A stretch of 64,000 nucleotides of DNA from Serratia quinivorans (GCF_946227985.1 NZ_CAMKGL010000008.1:1-64000), one strand, 5' to 3'. Numbered from the stretch's first letter, positions 42,404 through 52,553 are shown. Numbers and translations are program-made. Notes: generated by a model from the sequence alone, not told the origin.

Positions 42404-44953
42404 ATGAGCAGAGTCAAACTCGCTGTCATCGGCAATGGCATGGTCGGCCACCGGTTTATCGAAGATCTGTTGGAAAAAGCAGACAAAGACCAATTCGACA
42501 TCACCGTATTTTGCGAAGAGCCGCGCATCGCCTACGATCGCGTACACCTTTCTTCTTATTTCTCCCACCACACCGCCGAAGAACTTTCACTGGTACGTGA
42601 AGGCTTTTACGAGAAGCAGGGCGTGAAGGTTTTGGTCGGTGAACGCGCCATCACCATTAACCGCAGCGAGAAAGTCATTCACTCCAATACCGGCCGCACT
42701 GTCTACTACGACAAGCTGATCATGGCTACCGGTTCTTACCCCTGGATCCCGCCAATTAAAGGCTCCGAAAGCCAGGACTGTTTCGTCTACCGCACCATTG
42801 AAGATCTGAACGCCATCGAAGCCTGCGCCCGCCGTAGCAAACGCGGTGCGGTGGTCGGCGGTGGCCTGCTGGGGTTGGAAGCCGCCGGTGCGCTGAAAAG
42901 CCTCGGTGTTGAAACTCACGTCATCGAGTTCGCGCCGGTACTGATGGCCGAACAGCTTGATCCGATGGGCGGCGATCAACTGCGTCGCAAGATCGAACGC
43001 ATGGGCGTCAAAGTTCATACCGGTAAAAATACCCAGGAAATCGTCAACGGCGGTGAACAGGCACGCAAAACCATGCAGTTTGCCGACGGCACTGCGCTGG
43101 AAGTGGACTTTATCGTCTTCTCCACCGGCATCCGTGCCCAGGACAAGCTGGCCCATCAGTGCGGTCTGGCCACTGCCCGCCGCGGCGGCATCGTAATTAA
43201 CGACAGCTGCCAGACCTCCGATCCGGACGTTTACGCCATCGGTGAATGTGCCTCATGGCGTGAGCGCACCTTCGGTCTGGTAGCGCCGGGTTATAAAATG
43301 GCGCAGGTCACCGCCGACCATCTGCTGGGCCGTGAAAATACCTTCCTGGGTGCCGACATGAGCGCCAAGCTGAAACTGCTGGGCGTCGACGTCGGCGGTA
43401 TCGGTGATGCCCACGGCCGCACCGAAGGCGCACGCAGCTACGTTTATCTGGACGAAAGCAAAGAAATTTACAAGCGCATCGTGGTCAGTGCCGACAACAA
43501 AACCCTGCTGGGTGCAGTATTGGTTGGCGACACCAGCGACTACGGCAACCTGCTGCAGCTGGCACTGAACGCCATTGAACTGCCGGAAAATCCGGACGGC
43601 CTGATCCTGCCGGCGCATGCGGGCAGCAAACCGGCCATCGGCGTCGATTCACTGCCGGAAAGCGCACAAATCTGTTCCTGCTTCGACGTCAGCAAAGGCG
43701 ATATCATCAAAGCGGTCAGCATGGGCTGCCATACCGTGGCCGCGCTCAAGTCAGAAACCAAGGCCGGTACCGGCTGCGGCGGCTGTATTCCGCTGATCAC
43801 CCAGGTGCTGAACGCCGAGTTGAGCAAACAGGGCATAGAGGTGAACCACCACCTGTGCGAGCACTTCGCTTATTCACGCCAGGAGCTGTACCACCTGATC
43901 CGCGTCGAAGGCATCAAATCCTTCGACGAACTGCTGACCAAATACGGCAAGGGCTACGGTTGCGAAGTCTGTAAACCGACCGTCGGCTCGCTGCTGGCCT
44001 CCTGCTGGAATGAGTACATTCTCAAGCCGCAGCACACCGCGCTGCAGGACACCAACGACAACTTCCTCGGCAATATTCAGAAAGACGGCACCTACTCGGT
44101 GATCCCACGCTCCCCCGGCGGCGAAATTACTCCGGAAGGGTTGATGGTGGTTGGCCAGATCGCCAAGGAATATAACCTTTACACCAAGCTGACCGGCTCC
44201 CAGCGTATCGGCATGTTCGGTGCACAGAAAGACGACCTGCCGGCTATCTGGAGCAAACTTATTGCCGCCGGTTTTGAAACCGGCCACGCCTACGCCAAGG
44301 CGCTGCGCATGTCCAAAACCTGCGTCGGTAGCACCTGGTGCCGCTTTGGTGTCGGTGACAGCGTCGGTTTTGGCGTCAAACTGGAACACCGCTACAAAGG
44401 CATTCGTACCCCGCACAAAATGAAGTTTGGCGTTTCCGGCTGTACCCGTGAATGCTCCGAAGCCCAGGGCAAAGACGTCGGTATTATCGCAACCGAAAAC
44501 GGCTGGAACCTGTACGTATGCGGTAACGGCGGGATGAAACCACGCCATGCCGACCTGCTGGCAGCCGATCTCGACCGCGAGACGCTGGAGCACTACCTCG
44601 ATCGCTTTATGATGTTCTATATCCGCACCGCCGATAAGCTGCAGCGCACCTCGGTATGGCTGGAAAGCCTGGAAGGCGGCATCGATTACCTGCGTAAGGT
44701 GATCATTGACGACAAACTGGGGATCAACGATCAACTGGAAGCCGAGATCGCCCGCCTGCGCGACGCGGTTGCCTGCGAGTGGAAAGAAACCCTTGAGCAT
44801 CCTGAAGCCCAGGTGCGCTTTGCCCACTTTATCAACAGCAGCCTGCGCGATCCTAACGTCCAGGTGGTCGCCGAGCGCGAACAGCACCGGCCGGCACGTC
44901 CGGATGAACGCATTCCCGTCACCCTGCTTGAAGCCGAGGAGAACAACGTATGA
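42404..44953 (+). CDS. nirB: NADH-dependent nitrite reductase, large subunit
   Basis: NirB reduces nitrite to ammonia in the cytoplasm using NADH, FAD, iron-sulfur clusters and siroheme. I start at MSRVKLAVIGNGMVGHRF (ATG 42404, GAGG upstream), giving 849 residues; a frame 28 codons longer would cover the promoter. Two Rossmann domains bind FAD and NADH. A BFD-like domain carries CSCFDVSKG and GTGCGGC near residues 425-460. Siroheme/4Fe-4S cysteines are in KTCVGSTWCRFG and VSGCTRECSEAQGKD. It overlaps nirD by four bases. Confidence 0.98.
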   Translation: MSRVKLAVIGNGMVGHRFIEDLLEKADKDQFDITVFCEEPRIAYDRVHLSSYFSHHTAEELSLVREGFYEKQGVKVLVGERAITINRSEKVIHSNTGRTVYYDKLIMATGSYPWIPPIKGSESQDCFVYRTIEDLNAIEACARRSKRGAVVGGGLLGLEAAGALKSLGVETHVIEFAPVLMAEQLDPMGGDQLRRKIERMGVKVHTGKNTQEIVNGGEQARKTMQFADGTALEVDFIVFSTGIRAQDKLAHQCGLATARRGGIVINDSCQTSDPDVYAIGECASWRERTFGLVAPGYKMAQVTADHLLGRENTFLGADMSAKLKLLGVDVGGIGDAHGRTEGARSYVYLDESKEIYKRIVVSADNKTLLGAVLVGDTSDYGNLLQLALNAIELPENPDGLILPAHAGSKPAIGVDSLPESAQICSCFDVSKGDIIKAVSMGCHTVAALKSETKAGTGCGGCIPLITQVLNAELSKQGIEVNHHLCEHFAYSRQELYHLIRVEGIKSFDELLTKYGKGYGCEVCKPTVGSLLASCWNEYILKPQHTALQDTNDNFLGNIQKDGTYSVIPRSPGGEITPEGLMVVGQIAKEYNLYTKLTGSQRIGMFGAQKDDLPAIWSKLIAAGFETGHAYAKALRMSKTCVGSTWCRFGVGDSVGFGVKLEHRYKGIRTPHKMKFGVSGCTRECSEAQGKDVGIIATENGWNLYVCGNGGMKPRHADLLAADLDRETLEHYLDRFMMFYIRTADKLQRTSVWLESLEGGIDYLRKVIIDDKLGINDQLEAEIARLRDAVACEWKETLEHPEAQVRFAHFINSSLRDPNVQVVAEREQHRPARPDERIPVTLLEAEENNV

Positions 44954-45276
44954 GCCAGTGGACAACCCTTTGCGCCATCACCGATATCCTGCCCGGCACC
45001 GGCGTGTGTGCCCTGATCGGTGACCAACAGGTGGCGGTTTTCCGCCCCTTTGCCGACGAGCAGGTGTTTGCCATCAGCAATATTGATCCCTTCGCCCAGG
45101 CCAGCGTGTTATCACGTGGGCTGATTGCCGAACATCAGGGTGAGCTGTGGGTCGCCAGCCCGCTGAAAAAACAGCATTTCCGCCTGCACGACGGTTACTG
45201 TCTGGAAGATGACAGCCGCTGCGTCGCGCATTTCACCAGCCGGGTTGTAGACGGCATGGTGCAGGTCGCGGCCTGA
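44950..45276 (+). CDS. nirD: Nitrite reductase small subunit
   Basis: NirD is the small, Rieske-fold partner of NirB. The 108 residues fit the family size. As in other enterobacterial NirD, the usual Rieske Cys/His cluster ligands are not evident, so it probably lacks an Fe-S centre. The ATGA overlap with nirB points to coupled translation. Confidence 0.96.
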   Translation: MSQWTTLCAITDILPGTGVCALIGDQQVAVFRPFADEQVFAISNIDPFAQASVLSRGLIAEHQGELWVASPLKKQHFRLHDGYCLEDDSRCVAHFTSRVVDGMVQVAA

Positions 45277-45305
45277 TTTTTTTATTTAACCTCAGGGGAA
45301 GCAGC

Positions 45306-46106
45306 ATGTTCACCGATACCATCAACAAATGTGCCGCCAACGCGGCGCGCATCGTCAGGCTGGCAAAGCACAGCCCGCTGGGCTTTTGGATCAGCTCGGC
45401 GATGGCCGGGGCCTACGTCGGCCTCGGCATCATTTTAATCTTCACCCTCGGCAATCTGGTCGATCCGTCTCTTCGTCCGCTGGTCATGGGCGCCACCTTC
45501 GGCATCGCGCTGACGCTGGTGATCATTGCCGGGTCGGAGTTGTTCACCGGTCATACCATGTTCCTGACGCTGGGCGTCAAAGCCGGCACCATTACGCAGG
45601 GCCAAATGTGGGCCGTATTGCCGCAAACCTGGCTGGGTAACCTGTTGGGATCGGTGCTGGTAGCGCTGATGTACTATTACGGCGGCGGCAGCCTGTTGCC
45701 GGTGGACACCAGCCTGGTACACACCGTGGCACTGGCGAAAACCACTGCTCCGGCAGAAGTGCTGTTCTTCAAGGGCGTGCTGTGTAACTGGCTGGTCTGC
45801 CTGGCAATTTGGATGGCCATCCGCGTTGAGGGTGCCGCCAAATTCATTGCGATCTGGTGGTGTCTGCTGGCCTTTATCGCTTCCGGCTACGAACACTCGG
45901 TCGCCAACATGACGCTGTTCGCCCTGTCCTGGTTCGGTCATCACAGTGAGGCCTATACCCTTAGCGGGATCGGCCATAATCTGCTGTGGGTGACGCTGGG
46001 CAATATCCTGTCCGGGGCCGTGTTGATGGGCCTGGGTTATTGGTACGCCACGCCGCGCGCCGAACGGCCACAGGCTGAGAAAGCCGTAGCACGCCAGACT
46101 GCATAA
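45306..46106 (+). CDS. nirC: Nitrite transporter of the FNT family
   Basis: NirC is a pentameric formate/nitrite-transporter channel that moves nitrite across the inner membrane. The 266 residues have six hydrophobic segments and FNT motifs (SAMAGAYVGLGIILIFTLG; GSELFTGHTMFLTLG; VLCNWLVCLAIWMA; SGYEHSVANMTLF with the central His). A GGGGAAGCAGC site precedes the start. It belongs to the nirBDC-cysG operon. Confidence 0.97.
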   Translation: MFTDTINKCAANAARIVRLAKHSPLGFWISSAMAGAYVGLGIILIFTLGNLVDPSLRPLVMGATFGIALTLVIIAGSELFTGHTMFLTLGVKAGTITQGQMWAVLPQTWLGNLLGSVLVALMYYYGGGSLLPVDTSLVHTVALAKTTAPAEVLFFKGVLCNWLVCLAIWMAIRVEGAAKFIAIWWCLLAFIASGYEHSVANMTLFALSWFGHHSEAYTLSGIGHNLLWVTLGNILSGAVLMGLGYWYATPRAERPQAEKAVARQTA

Positions 46107-46155
46107 TATTCCGGGGCGCCTTGCGCCCCACTGCTGATTGCCCCGAGGAGTGCCG

Positions 46156-47559
46156 ATGGATTACCTGCCGATTTTCTGCCAACTGCAACACAAAGCCTGC
46201 CTGCTGGTCGGTGGCGGTGAGATTGCCGAGCGCAAGGCTCGCCTGCTGCTGGACGCCGGTGCGATGTTGACCGTCAATGCCTGTACTTTCACCCCACAGT
46301 TCCACGAATGGGCAGCTCTTGGCCGCCTCACGCTGGCGGCAGGTGAATTCAGTGCAGAGTTACTGGCAGAAAAGTGGCTGGTGATCGCCGCCACCGACCG
46401 GGTTGAGGTCAATGCGCTGGTGTACCAATGTGCCAACCAGCAGCGGGTATTTTGCAACGTGGTCGACGATCCGAAACGCGCCAGCTTTATCATGCCGTCG
46501 ATCATCGACCGCTCGCCGATCATGGTCGCGGTGTCCTCCGGCGGTAAAGCCCCGGTGCTGGCACGACTGCTGCGTGAAAAGCTCGAAGCCGTGCTGCCCC
46601 AACATCTTGGCAAGTTGGCACAGTTAGGGGGTTCACTGCGTCAACGGGTGAAAAAGCACTTCGGCGACATCGGCTCACGCCGCCGTTTTTGGGAAAGGCT
46701 GTTTGCCCACGATCGGCTGGCACAGTCACTGGCCAATAATGACGTAGCGCTGGCGGAGCGGCAAATTGAGCAACTGTTTAGCCATCAACCACAAGAAAGC
46801 GGCGAAGTGGTATTGGTGGGGGCCGGGCCGGGCGATGCCGGTTTGCTGACGCTGAAAGGCCTGCAGCAAATCCAGCAGGCCGACGTGGTGGTTTACGACC
46901 GGCTGGTGTCTGATGAAGTCATGACGCTGGTGCGCCGCGATGCCGAACGCATTTTTGTCGGCAAACGTGCGGGCCAACATTGCGTGCCGCAGGAGCAGAT
47001 CAATCAAATTTTGCTGCAGCAGGCGCAGCTCGGTAAACGCGTGGTGCGGCTGAAAGGCGGTGATCCCTTTATCTTCGGCCGCGGCGGTGAAGAGCTGGAA
47101 ACCCTGGCCGACGCCAATATTCCGTTCTCGGTGGTGCCGGGCATTACCGCCGCCTCCGGTTGTTCGGCCTACAGCGGCATTCCCCTCACCCATCGCGACC
47201 ACGCCCAGAGCGTGCGCCTGGTGACCGGCCACGCCAAGAGTGACGGCGGATTGGACTGGTCAACGCTGGCCGCCGGGCAACAAACTCTGGTGTTTTACAT
47301 GGGCCTGACGCAGGCGGCAGAGATCCAACGCCAACTGATCGCGCACGGCATGCCTGCCGCTACGCCGGTGGCGTTGGTAGAAAACGGCACTTCCTGCCAC
47401 CAGCGGGTAATCGAAGGTGAATTGAGCCAACTGGGGACGCTGGCCTTACAGGCTGCCAGCCCAAGTTTAATCATCGTCGGCAGCGTAGTCAGCCTGCGCA
47501 GCAAGCTGAACTGGTTCTCAAGCCAGGAGCCACCGCAACCACTGGCGCAAATGGCCTGA
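46156..47559 (+). CDS. cysG: Siroheme synthase, trifunctional
   Basis: CysG turns uroporphyrinogen III into siroheme, the cofactor of NirB and of sulfite reductase. I start at [21 protein letters not shown] (GAGG eight bases upstream), giving 467 residues. The N-terminal half is the NAD-dependent dehydrogenase/ferrochelatase ([19 protein letters not shown]). From about residue 215 comes the S-adenosylmethionine uroporphyrinogen methyltransferase ([35 protein letters not shown]). Its location after nirC links cofactor and enzyme supply. Confidence 0.97.
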   Translation: MDYLPIFCQLQHKACLLVGGGEIAERKARLLLDAGAMLTVNACTFTPQFHEWAALGRLTLAAGEFSAELLAEKWLVIAATDRVEVNALVYQCANQQRVFCNVVDDPKRASFIMPSIIDRSPIMVAVSSGGKAPVLARLLREKLEAVLPQHLGKLAQLGGSLRQRVKKHFGDIGSRRRFWERLFAHDRLAQSLANNDVALAERQIEQLFSHQPQESGEVVLVGAGPGDAGLLTLKGLQQIQQADVVVYDRLVSDEVMTLVRRDAERIFVGKRAGQHCVPQEQINQILLQQAQLGKRVVRLKGGDPFIFGRGGEELETLADANIPFSVVPGITAASGCSAYSGIPLTHRDHAQSVRLVTGHAKSDGGLDWSTLAAGQQTLVFYMGLTQAAEIQRQLIAHGMPAATPVALVENGTSCHQRVIEGELSQLGTLALQAASPSLIIVGSVVSLRSKLNWFSSQEPPQPLAQMA

Positions 47560-47574
47560 AACAGACGTAAAAAA

Positions 47575-47600
47575 AGCGGCCAATGGCCGCTTTTCTTTTT
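47575..47600. terminator. Terminator between cysG and trpS
   Basis: A 7-bp GC-rich stem (47575-47581 with 47585-47591) has an A-run on its left and TTTTCTTTTT on its right, so it serves both convergent operons. Confidence 0.9.
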
Positions 47601-47610
47601 GCTCTGATCC

Positions 47611-48615
47611 TCACTGCGGGGAAACAAAGCCCACAGCCTGGTAAACCTTCGCCAGCGTTTCCTGAGCGCGTGCACGGGCCTTGGCAGCGCCATCACGCAT
47701 CACTTGCTGCAGCAGGGCCTCGTCATTGCGGAAACGATGATAACGCTCCTGCAGCTCGCCCAGCATGCCGGATACCGCTTCAGCGACGGCGCCTTTCAGG
47801 TGGCCGTACATCTGCCCTTCAAACTCGGCTTCCAACTGAGGGATGCTCTTGCCGGTCACGCCGGAGAGAATATCCAACAGGTTAGACACCCCCGCCTTGT
47901 TCACCACGTCATAACGCACCACTGGCGGCTCTTGCGAGTCGGTCATCGCGCGTTTGATCTTTTTGGCCACCGCTTTCGGATCTTCCAGCAGGCCGATCAC
48001 GTTATTACGGTTATCGTCCGACTTGGACATCTTCTTGGTCGGCTCTTGCAGCGACATCACGCGAGCGCCGGACTTGGGAATAAACGGCTCAGGCACTTTG
48101 AACACGTCACCGTACAGCGCGTTGAAACGCTGACCGATGTCACGGCTCAACTCCAGATGTTGTTTCTGGTCTTCGCCGACCGGCACCTGGTTAGTCTGAT
48201 ACAACAGAATATCGGCCGCCATCAATACCGGGTAGCTGAACAGGCCGGCGTTGATGTTCTCCGCATAACGAGTGGATTTGTCCTTGAACTGGGTCATGCG
48301 GCTCAGTTCGCCGAAATAGGTGTAGCAATTCAACACCCAGCTCAGCTGCGTGTGTTCAGGTACATGCGACTGCACGAAGATGGTGCTTTTTTGCGGATCG
48401 ATACCACAGGCCAGGTACAGCGCCAGCGTATCCAGCGTGGCTTTACGCAATTTTTCTGCGTCCTGACGGACGGTGATCGCATGCAGGTCGACGATGCAGT
48501 AGATGCAGTCGTAATCATCCTGCATTTTCTCCCACTGACGCAGTGCACCCATGTAGTTGCCAATGGTCAGTTCACCGGACGGTTGCGCGCCGCTAAATAC
48601 GATGGGCTTACTCAT
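47611..48615 (-). CDS. trpS: Tryptophanyl-tRNA synthetase
   Basis: TrpS is a class I synthetase that charges tRNA-Trp. The 334 residues are the family norm. The HIGH-equivalent is [17 protein letters not shown] near residue 10, and KMSKS occurs exactly ([13 protein letters not shown], near residue 195). It is the last gene of the aroK-aroB-damX-dam-rpe-gph-trpS series, 2 bases after gph. Confidence 0.98.
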   Translation of the reverse strand: MSKPIVFSGAQPSGELTIGNYMGALRQWEKMQDDYDCIYCIVDLHAITVRQDAEKLRKATLDTLALYLACGIDPQKSTIFVQSHVPEHTQLSWVLNCYTYFGELSRMTQFKDKSTRYAENINAGLFSYPVLMAADILLYQTNQVPVGEDQKQHLELSRDIGQRFNALYGDVFKVPEPFIPKSGARVMSLQEPTKKMSKSDDNRNNVIGLLEDPKAVAKKIKRAMTDSQEPPVVRYDVVNKAGVSNLLDILSGVTGKSIPQLEAEFEGQMYGHLKGAVAEAVSGMLGELQERYHRFRNDEALLQQVMRDGAAKARARAQETLAKVYQAVGFVSPQ

Positions 48616-48617
48616 GT

Positions 48618-49316
48618 TTAAATTTCCTGATTCTCTAAAGATGACAGCCCAAGAGCGGGCAACAAATCGGCAAAGCGCTCCAACACGCGGTCGGGATGGC
48701 TCAGGGCAATCGCCTCGCCGTAGTTATAACCGTAGGTCAGTGCGGCGCTTGGGCAACCTGCCCCCTGTGCCGCCTGAATATCATTGCGGGAGTCGCCGAC
48801 AAACAGCAACTCGTTGGCGCGCAGGCCAAGCTTGCCGAGGACCAGATACAGGGGCGCCGGGTGGGGTTTCTTCTCCACCACGTCGTCACCGCCGATAATC
48901 AGCGAGAAGTAATCAATAATGCCCAATGCGGCCAGCAACGGCGCAACAAACGGCGTTGGCTTGTTGGTCACCAGCGCCATCGGGTAATTTTGCGCAGCCA
49001 GTTGAGCCAGGGTTTCTTTCACCTGTGGGAACAGGCGGCTGCCGCTGTCGACGGTTTGCGCATAGAAATGATCGAAACGCTCGCGAAGCTGCCCACAGTG
49101 TTCCGGCGTGGTTTCCACTTCTGCCCAGCGCAGCGCACGCTGTACCAGTACGTCGGCGCCGTTGCCAATCCAGGTGCCCACCCGGGCCTCACCGGCCTGC
49201 GGCAGGCCCATTTCCGCCAATGCCAAATCGATAGCGGCTGCCAACCCCGGCGCGCTGTCTACCAGTGTGCCATCGAGGTCAAAAGCCAGAGCGCGGATCG
49301 CTCCGAAATCAGCCAT
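48618..49316 (-). CDS. gph: Phosphoglycolate phosphatase
   Basis: Gph removes phosphate from 2-phosphoglycolate, which arises from DNA 3'-end repair. The 232 residues show the HAD-family nucleophile motif [14 protein letters not shown] (residues ~11-24), motif [10 protein letters not shown] and motif [14 protein letters not shown]. It overlaps rpe by 8 bases, so translation is probably coupled. Confidence 0.97.
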   Translation of the reverse strand: MADFGAIRALAFDLDGTLVDSAPGLAAAIDLALAEMGLPQAGEARVGTWIGNGADVLVQRALRWAEVETTPEHCGQLRERFDHFYAQTVDSGSRLFPQVKETLAQLAAQNYPMALVTNKPTPFVAPLLAALGIIDYFSLIIGGDDVVEKKPHPAPLYLVLGKLGLRANELLFVGDSRNDIQAAQGAGCPSAALTYGYNYGEAIALSHPDRVLERFADLLPALGLSSLENQEI

Positions 49317-49986
49317 GCGTCACCTTCGCCAACTCGCTGCGCATTTCGTCGATCACCCGGCGATAATCCGGCTTGCCGAAGATGGCGGAACCCGCGACAA
49401 ACATATCCGCACCGGCGGCTGCGATCTCAGCGATATTGTCGACCTTCACGCCACCATCCACTTCCAGTCGGATATCGCGACCGCTTTCGTCGATCATTTT
49501 GCGCACCTGACGCAGCTTATCCAAAGTGCCGTGGATAAACGACTGACCGCCAAAACCAGGGTTGACCGACATCAACAGGATCACGTCGATTTTATCCATC
49601 ACGTAATCGAGGTAGCTCAGCGGCGTTGCCGGATTGAATACCAGGCCGGCTTTACAGCCGTGCTCTTTAATCAATTGAATGGTGCGATCGACGTGTTCGG
49701 AGGCTTCAGGATGGAAAGAGATGTAACTGGCGCCCGCAGCAGCGAAATCCGGCACAATGCGGTCGACCGGTTTCACCATCAGGTGAACGTCAATCGGCGC
49801 AGTGATACCGTAATTACGCAGCGCCTGACAAACCATCGGCCCGATGGTCAGATTGGGAACGTAGTGGTTATCCATTACGTCAAAATGCACTACGTCGCCG
49901 CCTGCGGCCAACACGTTGGCAGTGTCCTCACCCAGGCGGGCAAAGTCTGCTGACAAAATGGACGGGGCAATCAAAAATTTTTTCAT
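49309..49986 (-). CDS. rpe: Ribulose-phosphate 3-epimerase
   Basis: Rpe interconverts ribulose 5-phosphate and xylulose 5-phosphate in the pentose phosphate pathway. The 225 residues form a TIM barrel with the metal ligands in [45 protein letters not shown] and [11 protein letters not shown]. It lies after dam in the operon, with the structured repeat at 50043-50309 in between. Confidence 0.98.
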   Translation of the reverse strand: MKKFLIAPSILSADFARLGEDTANVLAAGGDVVHFDVMDNHYVPNLTIGPMVCQALRNYGITAPIDVHLMVKPVDRIVPDFAAAGASYISFHPEASEHVDRTIQLIKEHGCKAGLVFNPATPLSYLDYVMDKIDVILLMSVNPGFGGQSFIHGTLDKLRQVRKMIDESGRDIRLEVDGGVKVDNIAEIAAAGADMFVAGSAIFGKPDYRRVIDEMRSELAKVTHG

Positions 49987-50042
49987 CCGCTATCTCCAAA
50001 CGTAGGGTTCGAATTGTTATACGCCGGGGCGTAACCCGGTGC

Positions 50043-50309
50043 AGGCTATGACCCGCCATTGCTCGTGGCGCCGTCGCAGACCCAAAAGCCCGTAATCAAG
50101 GCGGAGGGGGCCGGGCATAGCGGGCCTATGTTCAAGCCCGACAACGCTGAGTACGGGCTTTTGGGGCGCGACCCGAAGGGCTGGGGCCATTTGAACGCGC
50201 ACCTGTGTTACGAGCCGCTTATTTGGCCCACCAAACCTCACGACTCGCGCCTTGCTGCGCGTCCAAATGACCGCCAGCGGTGCTCACGCACAATGGCGGG
50301 TCACAGCCT
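50043..50309. repeat. Structured 267-bp intergenic element between dam and rpe
   Basis: The ends are a 19-bp inverted repeat with one mismatch: AGGCTATGACCCGCCATTG (50043-50061) against the complement of CAATGGCGGGTCACAGCCT (50291-50309). Inside are two further inverted pairs: CCCAAAAGCCCGTA (50080-50093) with TACGGGCTTTTGGG (50153-50166), and GGCCATTTGAACGCGC (about 50186-50201) with GCGCGTCCAAATGACC (about 50258-50273), 14 of 16 matching. The TAG stop of dam lies in the right terminal repeat. It encodes no convincing protein; short frames on both strands follow from its symmetry. It looks like a MITE- or REP-like element. Confidence 0.8.
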
Positions 50310-51120
50310 ATCGATACAGCGCTAAAAGCTCGTTCACTTTGCTGCGACCAAGAATATTGCGGCTGATGGTACGGCGCGCTTTCACCACGTACAGCGAGGC
50401 GTGCTGGTACCAGTCACGCGTCAGCTCGGTATCATGGTTGGAAATCAATACCGGCACCTGATTTTCTACCGCAAGCTGGTGCGCCATCAGCGCCAGGCTC
50501 TGCTGGTCGGCCATGCTAAAGCTGTTGGTGTGGTAGGCGGTAAAATTCGCCGTCGCCGATAATGGCGCATACGGCGGATCGCAATACACCACGGTACCAC
50601 GCTCGGCTTTTGCCATGGTATCGCGGTAATGCTCGCAGACAAAAGTGGCGTTGCGGGATTTTTCAGCGAACCAGTACAGCTCGTCCTCCGGGAAGTACGG
50701 TTTCTTGTAACGTCCAAACGGCACGTTGAACTCCCCGCGCAGGTTATAGCGGCACAGGCCGTTATAGCAGTGGCGGTTCAGGTAAAGAAACAGCAGCGCA
50801 CGACGGTAAGCGTCGGCACTCATATTGAACTCTTCGCGCAGCAGGTAAAACTGTTCTGACTTATTGAATTCATCGGTGAAAAGCAGGCGGGCATCACGCA
50901 CGAAGTCATCCGTACGCAGTTTAACGATGTTATACAGATTAATAAGATCGCTGTTGATGTCGGCGAGAATATAGGCGTCGTATTCCGTGTTCAGGAAGAC
51001 TGAACCCGCACCCACGAAGGGCTCGATTAAGCAGTCGCCTGCTGGCAGGTGACGACGGATCTCGTCCACCAGCGGGTATTTTCCACCAGCCCATTTTAAA
51101 AAAGCGCGGTTTTTCTTCAT
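50308..51120 (-). CDS. dam: DNA adenine methyltransferase (GATC)
   Basis: Dam methylates adenine in GATC and guides mismatch repair, replication timing and gene control. The 270 residues hold the AdoMet motif FLKWAGGKYPLVDEI, FVGAGSVFLN, and the catalytic DPPY at residues 181-184. The protein ends ELLALYR, about eight residues before the end of E. coli Dam, and its stop codon lies inside the adjoining repeat element. The catalytic core is complete, so it should be active. Confidence 0.97.
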   Translation of the reverse strand: MKKNRAFLKWAGGKYPLVDEIRRHLPAGDCLIEPFVGAGSVFLNTEYDAYILADINSDLINLYNIVKLRTDDFVRDARLLFTDEFNKSEQFYLLREEFNMSADAYRRALLFLYLNRHCYNGLCRYNLRGEFNVPFGRYKKPYFPEDELYWFAEKSRNATFVCEHYRDTMAKAERGTVVYCDPPYAPLSATANFTAYHTNSFSMADQQSLALMAHQLAVENQVPVLISNHDTELTRDWYQHASLYVVKARRTISRNILGRSKVNELLALYR

Positions 51121-51209
51121 GCCGTCAATTAGCTACTTATTATACAATTCAGAGCGGCGGATTGTACTCTGTTTCAGACAGCACATCAGCGCACAAATTT
51201 AAGTGATTG

Positions 51210-51378
51210 ATACCCTTCATCCTTCAAGCCGCAGCACCCTTGGCCACGCACAGTTATTCGGCCTGTCCGCAGGCAACTCCAGCCATCGGTCATGGGCGAC
51301 TCTGTCCGCCCTGAGTAACAGGGGCGCAGTTTGTGCGCCCCTTCAATGCCTGAATGCAGCTTGAAATCTATCGGGTTA
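51210..51378. repeat. Dispersed palindromic repeat, copy C
   Basis: It begins ATACCCTTCATCCTTCAAGC then CGCAG, and ends TGCAGCTTGAAATCTATCGG then GTTA. These ends pair imperfectly as inverted repeats and match those of copies A and B. The inside differs and includes GGGGCGCAGTTTGTGCGCCCC (near 51322-51342), a stable hairpin. The right end runs into the stop codon of damX (51378-51376). It fills the damX-dam gap. Confidence 0.75.
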
Positions 51379-52398
51379 CTTTTTCAGATCCTGTTGAACC
51401 TGACTTACAGGCCGGACCCAGGGTTTTTTCGCCTGAACATCCGCCGGCAGCGTCGCGATGGCACGCTTGGCTTCCGCTGAAGAGGCATAGTTGCCACTCA
51501 CCAGCACGTACCAGGGTTTGCCGTCACGTTTAGTCGAGTACACCAGATAATGCTGTAATTTCTGCTGCTTGGCGTAGGCGTTCAGCGTATCGGAACGCGA
51601 AGCGCTGCTCAGTTGCAGAGTGTAATGGCTTGCCGGTGCAGACTGCAGCGAACCGCCGCTGCCGCTAACGGCCCCCGCCTTGGCACTTGCTGTTCCCGCT
51701 TTGGCAGAAGAGGCGGGTGCCGGCGTATACACCGTGGTTGGCGATTTATGCTGGGTGGCCGTGGCCGTCGGCTTGCTGACGGTTTTCGCCGGTGTTTTAT
51801 GTTGCTGTGGCGCCGTGCCCTGAACCGGGCGGACGCTTTCTTTCGCCGCAGCGCCGTTCATCAGGGTGGCCGGGGCCGTTGGCAGCGTCGAAGCTGGCCC
51901 TGTCATGCCCTGGGTAGCGGCATCAACCTGACCTTGCTGCGCTGACAATGCATCCGACATATTGCCCGGCAGATCGACACGCTGCTGCGCGCCGCCCTGC
52001 GGTGGCTGCGGTTGCGCTTCCGTCGGGGTGCTGGAGATCGGAGGAACGCTGACGGTTTGCGGCTGCGAGCTGCTGCTCACGCCGTTGTTGTCATTGGTAT
52101 CCGTGGTTCCGCCCGGAACACCGGTATGACCGGCAGTCAGTGACGAAGAACCTGACAGATTAATGTCTTTGGCTGCGCCATTCTGGGCGCTTTCCTGTGC
52201 CGCCTCATGCTTGGTTGGCGCCTTCAACGCCGAACCAATACCGATAATCAGCAGCAACAACACCAAAATACCGATACCAATCATTAAGTGCTGACGTGAA
52301 ACGGCAAAACGCGGTCCCGGAGCCGGTTTACGCGAACGTGCAGGACGACGATCGCTGCTATCAGGTCTGAGATCGTCTTCCGGTTTAAACTCATCCAT
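51376..52398 (-). CDS. damX: Cell-division SPOR-domain protein DamX
   Basis: DamX is a septal-ring protein that binds denuded peptidoglycan. I start at MDEFKPEDDLRPDSSDRR, giving 340 residues. A short acidic/basic cytosolic part is followed by one membrane helix (LMIGIGILVLLLLIIGIGSAL, near residue 45). A long Pro/Ala/Thr/Gln-rich periplasmic linker leads to the C-terminal SPOR domain (HYTLQLSSASRSDTLNAYAKQQKL...WYVLVSGNYASSAEAKRAIATLP, residues ~260-335). It is shorter than E. coli DamX, mostly in the linker. Confidence 0.95.
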   Translation of the reverse strand: MDEFKPEDDLRPDSSDRRPARSRKPAPGPRFAVSRQHLMIGIGILVLLLLIIGIGSALKAPTKHEAAQESAQNGAAKDINLSGSSSLTAGHTGVPGGTTDTNDNNGVSSSSQPQTVSVPPISSTPTEAQPQPPQGGAQQRVDLPGNMSDALSAQQGQVDAATQGMTGPASTLPTAPATLMNGAAAKESVRPVQGTAPQQHKTPAKTVSKPTATATQHKSPTTVYTPAPASSAKAGTASAKAGAVSGSGGSLQSAPASHYTLQLSSASRSDTLNAYAKQQKLQHYLVYSTKRDGKPWYVLVSGNYASSAEAKRAIATLPADVQAKKPWVRPVSQVQQDLKK

Positions 52399-52553
52399 CT
52401 GAAACCCTCCAACTAGAGGCAAAAGCCCACCACTGTATACCTACCGTGGCACGGGCAGATTAACCCGATGATGGCAAAGCGACGTCAGTCATGCTTCGCA
52501 CATTAATTAATATAGATGTAAACGGCGGCTAAGCCACTGTTACTTCGCCCGAT

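Noticed and set aside
43874-44965. 363-codon minus-strand frame opposite nirB
   Set aside because: It lies wholly inside nirB, which matches the family over 849 residues; the antisense product has no recognisable domain.
49108-49953. 281-codon plus-strand frame opposite gph and rpe
   Set aside because: It spans two well-supported genes on the other strand and shows no motif.
50017-50325. Short frames on both strands within the dam-rpe gap
   Set aside because: Both lie in the inverted-repeat element and arise from its symmetry; they are often seen in such elements without evidence of translation.
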